NCBI GenBank assembly: GCA_900542565.1
Contig: UQOC01000001.1
Span: 48,966-112,965, forward strand
Length of the DNA: 64,000 nt
Direction of reading: 5' to 3'
DNA from: an uncultured Eubacteriales bacterium
Lineage (GTDB): Bacteria; Bacillota; Clostridia; Peptostreptococcales; Anaerovoracaceae
Part shown: positions 23,448 through 31,888 of the stretch, in pieces
Position numbering within the stretch: position 1 is the first letter of the stretch
How the letters are laid out: each line of letters opens with the position of its first letter
The notes under the pieces: model-generated
What the model was told of the DNA's origin: nothing
What the model saw: only the letters and a program-made list of their open reading frames with translations
Databases searched by the model: none
Position numbers and translations under genes: made by a program

Positions 23448-25098
23448 ATGAAGAGCTTAAAGCACAGGTCCTTTTGGATCATCGGATTGGCTTTACTCAT
23501 AGCGGCATGTTGTCCCCTCTTTGCATTTGCGGCAGAAGAAGCTGCCGAACCGGTCCTCTACGGTACCTTCTGGTCTCTGATACCTCCGATCATAGCTATC
23601 GCATTGGCTCTGATCACAAAGGAAGTATACAGTTCCCTCTTTATCGGTATCGTGATAGGTGGTATACTTTATTCCTACGGTTCGACAGACTACAATATGT
23701 TTGAGGGTACATTCAGACATGTTCTCTATGACGGAATTATTGCTAACCTTTCAGACAGTTACAATGTTGGTATACTGGTGTTCCTGGTAATGCTGGGTAT
23801 CATATCTGATGAACAGATCAGGCGGTTCTGCGGCCTTCGGAAGATGGGCAAAGAACCATATCCATTCGAGGATAGGCGCTCAGCTTGCCACCATCGTTCT
23901 CGGTGTCCTGATCTTTGTTGACGACTACTTTAACTGTCTGACAGTAGGAAGCGTAATGCGTCCTATAACAGAAAGTCACAGAGTGTCTAAAGCAAAACTG
24001 GCATACCTGATCGACGCTACCGCCGCTCCGGTATGTATCATCGCTCCTATTTCATCCTGGGCAGCGGCAGTCAGCGGATTCGTAGGCGAAGGTCAGGGAT
24101 TCAAGGTGTTTATAAGCGCTATCCCTTACAACTACTATGCATTGCTGACGATCTTCTTCATGGTGGGCATCACCCTCATGAGGATAGACTACGGCCCGAT
24201 GAGAAAGCATGAAGAAAACGCCATTCTTTATAACGATATCTATACTACCCCTGAACGCCCTTATGCAGAAGCGGAAGCCGAAGCCAACAACGATGAGGGA
24301 AAAGGCAAAGTAATAGACCTTGTTATTCCTGTAATAATACTCATTGTTTTCTGTATAGCAGGAATCATGTATTCTGGCGGATTCTTCCACGGTGAAAACG
24401 GATTTGTTGACTCCTTCGCCAACAGTGACGCGGCACAGGGACTGTCTCTTGGAAGCACCCTCTCTCTGATCGTGATAGTTATCTATTATCTCATCAGAAA
24501 GAACATAAGCTTTAAAGATCAGATGGACTGCATTCCTGAAGGCTTTAAGGCAATGGTAGCCGCAATCCTGATCCTGACACTGGCATGGACGATCAAGACT
24601 ATGACAGACAGCCTCGGCGCAGCCGACTTCGTTGCCGAACTTGTAAAATCAGGAGCAGAAAGCTTCATGAACTTCCTGCCGGCGGTAGTATTCCTTGTAG
24701 GCTGCGGACTGGCTTTTGCCACCGGAACATCATGGGGTACATTCGGAGTACTTATCCCTATCGTTATGGCAGTATTTGAAGGATATGACCCTCAGATGGA
24801 GATCATCTCCATTTCAGCTTGTATGGCTGGCGCTGTAATGGGCGACCACTGCTCACCTATTTCCGATACGACCATCATGTCATCTGCGGGAGCACAGTGC
24901 TACCATATAAACCATGTAAATACTCAGATACCATATGCGCTCACAGTTTCTGCTGTCAGTGTTGTATGTTATGTGATAGCAGGATTTGTTAAGAATGCTG
25001 CCATCTCACTCATCATCGCCTTTGCGCTGATGTTCCTGACCCTTCTCGTGCTCAGGAAAATATTCGGTGCTGATGATAAAGTGCCGGAAGAAGCATAA
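23448..25098 (+). pseudogene. NhaC-family Na+/H+ antiporter broken by a frameshift
   Basis: NhaC-type antiporters exchange Na+ for H+ across the membrane. ATG 23448, with AGGAGG upstream, opens the N-terminal part: a signal-like helix and FWSLIPPIIAIALALITKEV, a conserved NhaC segment. That frame ends at 23921 after junk. The rest continues in another frame from about 23809 to 25098: LMNRSGGSAAFGRWAKNH, VDDYFNCLTVGSVMRP, AFATGTSWGTFG and GDHCSPISDTT, all strong NhaC motifs. The break is near 23802-23812, where TCTGATG would be in frame as TCTCTGATG, consistent with loss of one CT. ATG 23809 has no ribosome site, so the second part alone is unlikely to be made. It could be a true mutation, phase variation at a short CT repeat, or a sequencing error. 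Confidence 0.85.
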
Positions 25099-25153
25099 AA
25101 GTTGTGTTATTCAAACTCTCTATATACATATTTTAACTTCAGTATTATTTATG

Positions 25154-25182
25154 AGCCGCCTGATCTACCAGGCGGCTTTTTG
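25154..25182 (+). terminator. Terminator after the NhaC-like gene
   Basis: AGCCGCCTG (25154-25162) pairs perfectly with CAGGCGGCT (25169-25177) around a six-base loop, followed by five Ts. Confidence 0.85.
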
Positions 25183-25195
25183 GGGGATTTTTTAA

Positions 25196-25957
25196 ATGAG
25201 AAGCAAAACAAGAAATAAAAAAGTGAATATGACTGTGATCATCGTACTTATGGCAGCCGCTGCGGTACTTCTTGCAGCAATTTTCATACTGAGCAGAGGG
25301 TCTGCCTCAAAAGATCAGACATTTACCGTAAGCGGGCAGATGGCGGTCAAACTTGATGGGGGCTTTGAAAAGATGTCAGATACTGAACAGATGATAGCTG
25401 GAGGCCAGTTTACCATCTTTGATATAGATTTTAACAGTCCTTTTGAAAACTGTGTAGTCATAGGAGATTCAGTCACAGAGGGGCTGAGCGCATACGGACA
25501 TTTGGATGAAGATAAAGTATTCAGCAAGATCGGAGGTTCTGTTTTAAACAGTGAAGATGAACTGCCGCAGGCGGCAGCTACAGCTCCTGAGGCGGCATTT
25601 TTCTCGTTCGGTGCCAATGAAATGGGCATGTTCAGCGGAGATGAAGAACTGTTCACTTCAAGATACCAGGAATTTATAGAAAAATTCATGGAACTGTCCC
25701 CTTCCACAAAGATATATGTCAACTCCATCTCAAAACCGTCAGAAAGCAGGATAGGATCCGGTGGATACTTCTACAAATGGCAGGACTTTAACCAGGCCAT
25801 TGAAGAAATGTGCGGCAGGATAGGTGCAGAATATATTGATAATACATATATACTCATTGAACATCCTGATCTTTATGCAGGAGATGGCATACATGTGTCC
25901 TCAGACTATTATCCGTATTGGCTGATGCATATGGCTTCACAAGCACGGCTTTGGTAG
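25196..25957 (+). CDS. Membrane-anchored SGNH/GDSL-type hydrolase
   Basis: A 253-residue extracytoplasmic esterase-type protein. A basic N-terminus and one membrane helix (VIIVLMAAAAVLLAAIFIL) are followed by an outside domain. The nucleophile block is GDSVTEG (near residue 90), a middle block FSFGANEMGM supplies the oxyanion-hole Asn, and DGIHVSSDYY near the end supplies the Asp-x-x-His pair. Such proteins remove or transfer acyl groups on wall glycans. It starts 14 bases after a terminator, with GGGGGA as ribosome site and no visible promoter of its own. It faces the VTT gene convergently. The substrate is unknown. Confidence 0.8.
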   Translation: MRSKTRNKKVNMTVIIVLMAAAAVLLAAIFILSRGSASKDQTFTVSGQMAVKLDGGFEKMSDTEQMIAGGQFTIFDIDFNSPFENCVVIGDSVTEGLSAYGHLDEDKVFSKIGGSVLNSEDELPQAAATAPEAAFFSFGANEMGMFSGDEELFTSRYQEFIEKFMELSPSTKIYVNSISKPSESRIGSGGYFYKWQDFNQAIEEMCGRIGAEYIDNTYILIEHPDLYAGDGIHVSSDYYPYWLMHMASQARLW

Positions 25958-25978
25958 CTGGGAAATAAATAAAGGGGG

Positions 25979-26707
25979 TTATTCGCTTATCTTATCATAT
26001 GCCTTGTCAAGGAACTGGTTGATTTTTTTTCTGAATACGATACACAGGACAAATGCAGCCACAGCGATCACGCCCAGGGCGATCATGCCGAAATATTCGC
26101 CTTTGTTCCACATGCTGCCTATCATGATGCTGCCCATCATTCCCGGAAGCCTTCCCGTGAGAGACAAAAGGATAAACGGTTTGAACTTCATTTCAGAAAC
26201 CCCGGCAGCATAGCTGACAACATCTTTTGGCAGGCCCGGTATCAGATACAAGATAAATACGATCATATAGGCCCGCTTGGAATTGAGCTTCTGCACATAC
26301 TCGTGGGTCTTTTCTCTGCCGAAGAAAAGGTGTACAAAATCTCTTCCCAGCATTTTTGCAAGATAAAAAGACAGAGTAGTGCCTATGAAAGCTCCGCAGA
26401 TGGAAAACAGCAGCGCAGGGAAAAAAGAATACAGGTATCCGGCAGCAAACTGAAACACCTGCCCCGGAATCACACTTATGACTATCTGCAGGACCTGAAG
26501 TCCTATATATATAGGTACAGACTCCCACTTATACCGCTGCAGATATGCTACCACATCGTCGAACCCTTCAAACTGCTTGAGCCAGTCACCCTGAAAAAAG
26601 TAAATATAAAGCGGTATTCCTGCAACGATGGCGATAAGCAGCAATATCTTTAATACGGATATTATGACTTTTCTCTTATTATCATGCTTGAGATTATCTA
26701 TTCCCAT
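25979..26707 (-). CDS. TVP38/TMEM64 (VTT-domain) membrane protein
   Basis: A 242-residue multi-pass membrane protein. I start it at ATG 26707, eight bases after GAGGGG; the GTG at 26716 would lie within that site. About six hydrophobic segments are seen, and the VTT core is clear: PGQVFQFAAGYLYSFFPALL, GTTLSFYLAKMLGRDFV and YLIPGLPKDVVSYAAG. DedA/VTT relatives act as lipid scramblases or transporters of undecaprenyl phosphate; the role of this branch is not settled. It is the last gene of the long minus-strand convoy, 18 bases after the PLP lyase gene. Confidence 0.85.
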   Translation of the reverse strand: MGIDNLKHDNKRKVIISVLKILLLIAIVAGIPLYIYFFQGDWLKQFEGFDDVVAYLQRYKWESVPIYIGLQVLQIVISVIPGQVFQFAAGYLYSFFPALLFSICGAFIGTTLSFYLAKMLGRDFVHLFFGREKTHEYVQKLNSKRAYMIVFILYLIPGLPKDVVSYAAGVSEMKFKPFILLSLTGRLPGMMGSIMIGSMWNKGEYFGMIALGVIAVAAFVLCIVFRKKINQFLDKAYDKISE

Positions 26708-26724
26708 TTCCAGCACCCCTCAGA

Positions 26725-28014
26725 TCATAAAGAAATATGACCTTTTTTCAAAAGTGAATCGACCGATTTGATAACGCCGAATTTTGAATGTTCATAAGTC
26801 AGTCCCCCCTGAAAGTATACATTGAAAGGCTCCCTCATTGGAGCATCGGCGCTCAGTTCTATTGATGAACCCTGTATAAAGGCTCCTGCAGCCATTATCA
26901 CCTGTGAATCATAACCGGGCATGTCCCATGGCAGCGGAGTTACATGGGAATCCACCGGAGCAGCTGCCTGAATGGCCTGGCAGAATGTTTCCAAAGCCTG
27001 AGGAGTCCCAAGCTTTACCGCCTGTATTATATCGCTCCTTTCATCATCAGGTTCAGGGCAGACATCAAATCCCAGCATTTTATATACCTGGCCGCACAGT
27101 ATCGCACCTTTTACTGCACCGTTGACAACTTTTGGCGCCTGAAAGAGTCCCTGGAGCATGGTCCGTGTCTGACCGAATGTCAGGCCACACTCCCCTCCTA
27201 TGCCGGGACATGTCATCCTGTACTGGATCTTGTCGATCAGATCCGCCCGCCCGGCCACATATCCGCCTGTCAAAGCAAGGCCGCCGCCTGGATTTTTTAT
27301 AAGAGAACCGGCTATCACATCAACTCCCGCATCTGTTGGTTCATATATGTCGAGAAACTCACCATAACAGTTATCGGCCATGGTGATTATATCAGGGTCC
27401 ATCTCTTTTACTGACTGTGCCCATTGTTTTATCTGGCCGATGGTTATGGCCTTTCTCCATGCATAACCTGTAGCACGCTGGGCGCAGACCATCCTGGTCT
27501 TTGGAGAAATGGCCTCCTTTATCCTGTCAAGGTCCATGCTTCCATCAGGGCACAGATCAACCTGCTTATATGTCACTCCGTAATCCTTGAGAGAACCCTT
27601 GCCCTCCCCTCTTATGCCTATGACCTCTTCAAGGGTATCGTATGGTCCGCCTGTACAGTAGATGAGCTCATCGCCTGGCCTTAATATACCCATGAGAGTT
27701 ATGGCGAGGGCATGGGTGCCGTTTACTATGTTGGGTCTTACAAGAGCGCTGTCAGTATGAAATACATCAGAATATATCCGCTCTATGGCATCACGGCCGG
27801 GATCGTCATAGCCGTAACCTGTGTTCCAGCCGAAATGCATGTCTTTCAGTCCGTTTCGCTGCATGGCGTCCAGGACTTTATACTGGTTGTATGTCATTAT
27901 ATCGTCAAGCCGGGAAAACATAGGGCTGATGGCAGCTTCTGCCTGAGCGGAAAGCTCAAGTACCCGCGGATCGATATTGAATTTTTCTTTTAAAAACTTA
28001 TCTGTTCTATCCAT
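26725..28014 (-). CDS. ynbB: PLP-dependent lyase of the aluminium-resistance / methionine-gamma-lyase-like family
   Basis: A 429-residue fold-type I PLP enzyme, homologous to Bacillus YnbB. Seen are NIVNGTHALAITLMGILRPG in the cofactor region, TMADNCYGEF with the PLP-ring Asp, SLIKNPGGGLALTGGY with the presumed Schiff-base lysine, and SSIELSADAP in the C-terminal domain. The family is annotated as a Cys/Met gamma-lyase relative, but the natural substrate is not established. It abuts the recombinase gene (28014/28015) and in many Bacillota follows miaA/hfq, so its position is conserved. Confidence 0.88.
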   Translation of the reverse strand: MDRTDKFLKEKFNIDPRVLELSAQAEAAISPMFSRLDDIMTYNQYKVLDAMQRNGLKDMHFGWNTGYGYDDPGRDAIERIYSDVFHTDSALVRPNIVNGTHALAITLMGILRPGDELIYCTGGPYDTLEEVIGIRGEGKGSLKDYGVTYKQVDLCPDGSMDLDRIKEAISPKTRMVCAQRATGYAWRKAITIGQIKQWAQSVKEMDPDIITMADNCYGEFLDIYEPTDAGVDVIAGSLIKNPGGGLALTGGYVAGRADLIDKIQYRMTCPGIGGECGLTFGQTRTMLQGLFQAPKVVNGAVKGAILCGQVYKMLGFDVCPEPDDERSDIIQAVKLGTPQALETFCQAIQAAAPVDSHVTPLPWDMPGYDSQVIMAAGAFIQGSSIELSADAPMREPFNVYFQGGLTYEHSKFGVIKSVDSLLKKGHISL

Positions 28015-29142
28015 TTATTTTTCTTTCCTCTCTTCTTCCCATTCCATGCCTTTTACAAGGTCACGCTTTACATTGGCTTTCTGTCTTGCGTAAAGCTGAG
28101 TCGTGGTGACCTGTTCATGGTCAAGGAGTGCAGCCACATCATATATTGAATTACCACGGCCTATCAGGCTTGTGGCCGCTGTTGCCCTGAGTTTATGCGG
28201 GCTGTATCCAGCTTTTCTGGAGGTGTTAAGGGCGATCGAAGTATATTTTTTTACCAGGTCCCTTATCTGTCTTTCGGTCATTCGTCTGCCCTGCAGAGAA
28301 AGGAAAAGCGCATCTGTGTGTCCGTCCTGTATTTTTTCTTCATGAGGCCTTTCCCGGTCTATATAATCTCTTACCACTTCGGTGGCAGAAATGTTAAGGG
28401 GCATTATTGATTCCTTCCCTCTTTTCCTGTATATCTTAAATTCTCCTCTGCTGAAATTAAACGAGGATACATTCAGCTGCTGCAGTTCAGAGAGCCGCAG
28501 GCCATAAGTGAGGAACAGGATCAGTATGGCCTTGTCTCTGAGCCTGGTCTTCTCCCAGTATGACCTTTCGTGGGCTGTAAGTCCTGTTCCAGAAGTGACT
28601 GCATCAAGCATTATCATCACTTCATCGTCCTGGAGCGCCTTGATCTCCTTTTCTCCGGGCTTAGGAACCCTGATAGGGTCAAAACCGTCGGTTATGTTCT
28701 TTTCGATCAGGCCGTCACGATAAAGGTATTTGAACAGGACCGACACGGAAGATTTCTTTCTGGCAAGGGTCTTGTTGGCGTTTTCGTACATGTATACGGC
28801 GTTTTTAGTCTCAACTTTATATTTCCGGCAGTAGTCGATGAACATGTTTACATCCACTGCCTGAACGCCATTGAGATCCTCTGCTGTGATCTGCGTCAGA
28901 TCTTTTGCCCTGGTAAGATCTGTCTCTTCCATCAGATAATTGAAAAAGAACTTTATGTCGTGAAGATAAGCCAGCCTTGTCATGGGCAGCACATTTCCTT
29001 TTAAATACGCAAAATAGCCCCTCAGGAATTTTGGAAGCTCTTTTTCAATGGATTCGCATTGTATATATATGTCGTTTTCTTTTTTGACCACATTGTCGGG
29101 CCTGTCGCTCTTGTTGTGGATCTTTATCTGTTTCTGAGCCAT
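28015..29142 (-). CDS. Tyrosine recombinase of the XerC/XerD type
   Basis: A 375-residue site-specific recombinase. I start it at ATG 29142 (AGAGG upstream); it overlaps the end of miaA by 19 bases. The N-terminal SAM-like core-binding domain spans about residues 30-160. The catalytic domain has all the family residues: Arg in YGLRLSELQ, the beta-hairpin Lys region IYRKRGKES, His-x-x-Arg in SPHKLRATAA, His in LLDHEQV and the Tyr nucleophile in TTTQLYARQ. It is longer than standard XerC/D (about 300) because of an N-terminal extension and insert. There are no phage genes nearby and it sits in a housekeeping operon, so chromosome-dimer resolution is likelier than a prophage integrase. Confidence 0.85.
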   Translation of the reverse strand: MAQKQIKIHNKSDRPDNVVKKENDIYIQCESIEKELPKFLRGYFAYLKGNVLPMTRLAYLHDIKFFFNYLMEETDLTRAKDLTQITAEDLNGVQAVDVNMFIDYCRKYKVETKNAVYMYENANKTLARKKSSVSVLFKYLYRDGLIEKNITDGFDPIRVPKPGEKEIKALQDDEVMIMLDAVTSGTGLTAHERSYWEKTRLRDKAILILFLTYGLRLSELQQLNVSSFNFSRGEFKIYRKRGKESIMPLNISATEVVRDYIDRERPHEEKIQDGHTDALFLSLQGRRMTERQIRDLVKKYTSIALNTSRKAGYSPHKLRATAATSLIGRGNSIYDVAALLDHEQVTTTQLYARQKANVKRDLVKGMEWEEERKEK

Positions 29143-30050
29143 TGTATCATTACCTCTGCAGCCTGTTCGTCGTTTGTGTAGCTGCTTATGTTGAGCCATT
29201 TTGCCTCTTTATATCTTTTGAACCATGTGATCTGCCGCTTGGCAAAATGGCGGGTATTTTTTTTGATAAGGTCTATCGCTTCATCTTTGTCATAATTTCC
29301 GTGGAAATAGCCGATTATTTCCTTATATCCTATGCCTTTCATGGAAATATCATCTTCAGTGAGGCCTTTTGACATAAGACAGTCCACTTCTTCAAAAAGA
29401 CCTTCCTGGACAAGTATGTCCACTCTTTTATTTATTCTATCATATAATTCTTCGCGGTTGCGTGATAAAATGATTAAATTTATGTCGTAATCCTTACATT
29501 TTGATATACATTCTCTGAAGTCTCTTATGTTATGGCCTGTTAAAGCCCCTTCCAGCGCTCTTATCACCCGTTTTACATTGTTTTGATGTATCCTTTCCGC
29601 TGCGTCCTGGTCAAGTTCTTCCAGCCTGCGGTGAAGGGCTTCAGGGCCATTGGCCCTGGCTTCTTCTTCCAGCTCCAATCGCAGCCGGTCGTCCCGGTCT
29701 GCTCCGCTGAAATCCATGTCATATATCAGTGTGTTCAGATATAGCCCGGTCCCACCGGATATTATGGGAAGTTTTCCACGCGAAAAGACCTCTTCGATAG
29801 CTTCCTTTGCCATCTTCTGATACATGGCGGCAGAAAACGGCTGAGAAGGGTCGATCACATCCACAAGATGATGTACAGCCTGGGCCATTTCTTCAGGCGT
29901 GGGCTTGGCGCTGCCGATGTCCATGTACCTATAAAGCTGCATGGAATCACAGGAAATTATCTCCCCGTCCAGGGCTCTTGCAGCTTCTATGGCGAATTTG
30001 GTTTTTCCCACGGCCGTCGGGCCGGCTATTACTGCTATCTGTCTGTTCAT
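29124..30050 (-). CDS. miaA: tRNA dimethylallyltransferase
   Basis: Adds a dimethylallyl group to A37 of tRNAs that read UNN codons, the first step of ms2i6A. It is 308 residues, normal. The P-loop is GPTAVGKTKFA (residues 10-20), followed by ISCDSMQLYRYMDIGSAKP, the DMAPP/tRNA-binding motif, then SGGTGLYLNTLIYD and the C-terminal FAKRQITWFKRY. It begins at the base where mutL ends and overlaps the Xer gene, so mutS-mutL-miaA-xer are coupled. DMAPP comes from the MEP pathway enzyme Dxs encoded upstream in the same convoy. Confidence 0.96.
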   Translation of the reverse strand: MNRQIAVIAGPTAVGKTKFAIEAARALDGEIISCDSMQLYRYMDIGSAKPTPEEMAQAVHHLVDVIDPSQPFSAAMYQKMAKEAIEEVFSRGKLPIISGGTGLYLNTLIYDMDFSGADRDDRLRLELEEEARANGPEALHRRLEELDQDAAERIHQNNVKRVIRALEGALTGHNIRDFRECISKCKDYDINLIILSRNREELYDRINKRVDILVQEGLFEEVDCLMSKGLTEDDISMKGIGYKEIIGYFHGNYDKDEAIDLIKKNTRHFAKRQITWFKRYKEAKWLNISSYTNDEQAAEVMIQWLRNR

Positions 30051-31888
30051 CAGGCTCGTTTAAACAACCTTTCAATTTCGTATTTGGACAGTTTTATGAA
30101 TGTAGGCCTGCCGTGAGGACAGCTGAAAGGATTGATACATCTTTTCAGGTCTTTTATAAGGGCTGCTGCTTCTTCTTCCGAAAGCCTGTCTCCCCCTTTT
30201 ACGGCAGATTTGCAGGAGCGCATTATCAGTTTATCTATGACAACTTTGTTGCGGCCGGCGAATTTTTCTCCGGCGCCGTCGATGAAATCTTTGAGAAAAT
30301 CTTCTGCCTCGCCAATCTCCATAAATGTAGGTATCTCAGATACTCTGTAGCTGGTCTGGCCGAAGTTTTCTATGGTAAATCCCATGTTATCAAGGAGAGG
30401 CGCCCATCTGTCCTCGCTTTCCGCAGCTGACACATCAACATTCATCAGTATGGGCATGAGCAGCGGTTGTCTGAGCTTTTCCCCGGCTTCGTACTGGCTG
30501 ACCAGCTTTTCATAGAATACCCGCTCATGGGCAGCGTGCTGGTCGATAAGGTAAAAGTTGTCTTCATCTACAGCCATGATATAAGTATCGAATATTATGC
30601 CCCTCAGGGTCAGGTCATCGAAGTCGAAGGGCCTTATCACAGGCGGGTCGATGATGACGGAAAGATCCTGCTCCGGTTCCATGACGGGGGTCTCTACCGG
30701 AGCATCCTGCTGAGGAAATACCATATGAGGCGTTTCTATAACCGTTTCCGGCGGCCGAGCAGCAGGCTCGGCAGATACGGCAGTTTGACCGTCAGCCCTT
30801 TGGGTTGTTGACATAATATTTTTATAGACGATTTGTTCTTCTTTTGCCATATGACCTTCAAAGCTGCCCTTATCCCGGAAGATATTTGCAGCTCTGACTA
30901 CAGCGCCCCTTGTGCCAAGAGCCTTTTTTACCGCCTCGGAAATAAAGTTTTCCGTTTCTTTTTCCCTGTTGAACCTGACCTCTTTTTTATTTGGGTGTAT
31001 GTTCACATCAAGGTCCCCTGCGTCTACATCCAAAAACAGAAAAGCCACCGGATGTCGGCCTTCGAAGAGTCTTTCCCTGTACCCCTCCGCAAGGCCCCTG
31101 TCCATGACCCTGCTGTTTATGACTCTGCCGTTTACGAAGAATATCTGACCGCTGCGGCTGGTCCGGGACATGGCCGGAGTTGAAATATAACCTTTCAGGG
31201 ACATATTTCCCTCCCTCATGTCCACCGGTATCATATCTTTGATGTTTATGCTGGGAAATATCCTGGCTATGATGTTGAGCCGGTTTCCGTCCCCTGTGGT
31301 AGAAAACAGGGTGTTTCCGTTGTTGATCAGTCTGAAGGAGATATGGCTGTAGGCGAGAGCCATCTGAGAGATCAGATCTATTATCATGGAACTTTCAGCT
31401 CCGTCGTTTTTCATAAATTTGAGACGGGCCGGCGTATTGTAGAACAGGTCGGTGACTATAAAAGTAGTTCCGTCGGGACAGCCGGTACGGTTATCAGAGA
31501 TGATCTGGCCGCCGTGGATTATCAGTCGTGTGCCTGTCTTTTCATTTTTCGTCTTGGTCAGCAGCTCCGTCCTGGTGACGGCGCATATGGAGGCAAGGGC
31601 CTCTCCTCTGAACCCGAGGGTTTCTATGGCATCCAGGTCGGCGGCCTGCCGGATCTTGCTGGTAGCATGGCGCAGAAAGGCCTTTTCTGTATCCTCCGCC
31701 GGTATGCCGATACCATTGTCGGTGACCCGGATATAGGATTTTCCGCCTTTTTTGATCTCTATTACTATGCTGGTGGCTCCTGCGTCTATGGAGTTTTCCA
31801 CCAGCTCTTTGACTATGGATACGGGCCTTTCGATGACTTCTCCGGCCGCTATCTTGTCTGCCGTCTGTTTATCTAATATCCTGATCAT
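30050..31888 (-). CDS. mutL: DNA mismatch repair protein MutL (with endonuclease motif)
   Basis: A 612-residue GHKL ATPase that couples MutS recognition to strand incision. The N-terminus shows ELVENSIDAGAT (motif I), DNGIGI (II), RHATSKI and GFRGEALASI (III). The C-terminal dimerisation domain carries DQHAAHERVFYE, the DQHA-x2-E-x4-E metal-dependent nicking motif, together with SCKSAVKGG and CPHGRPTFI, the zinc-site elements. This is therefore the endonuclease type used where no MutH exists. It overlaps mutS by 20 bases and touches miaA. Confidence 0.97.
   Translation of the reverse strand: MIRILDKQTADKIAAGEVIERPVSIVKELVENSIDAGATSIVIEIKKGGKSYIRVTDNGIGIPAEDTEKAFLRHATSKIRQAADLDAIETLGFRGEALASICAVTRTELLTKTKNEKTGTRLIIHGGQIISDNRTGCPDGTTFIVTDLFYNTPARLKFMKNDGAESSMIIDLISQMALAYSHISFRLINNGNTLFSTTGDGNRLNIIARIFPSINIKDMIPVDMREGNMSLKGYISTPAMSRTSRSGQIFFVNGRVINSRVMDRGLAEGYRERLFEGRHPVAFLFLDVDAGDLDVNIHPNKKEVRFNREKETENFISEAVKKALGTRGAVVRAANIFRDKGSFEGHMAKEEQIVYKNIMSTTQRADGQTAVSAEPAARPPETVIETPHMVFPQQDAPVETPVMEPEQDLSVIIDPPVIRPFDFDDLTLRGIIFDTYIMAVDEDNFYLIDQHAAHERVFYEKLVSQYEAGEKLRQPLLMPILMNVDVSAAESEDRWAPLLDNMGFTIENFGQTSYRVSEIPTFMEIGEAEDFLKDFIDGAGEKFAGRNKVVIDKLIMRSCKSAVKGGDRLSEEEAAALIKDLKRCINPFSCPHGRPTFIKLSKYEIERLFKRA

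Noticed and set aside
23448-25098. Programmed ribosomal frameshift in the NhaC-like gene
   Set aside because: There is no slippery heptamer or stimulating hairpin visible at 23800-23812; a 2-base loss or error is simpler.
28015-29142. Prophage integrase with an attachment site
   Set aside because: No phage genes, tRNA gene or flanking repeats; the gene is translationally coupled to miaA.
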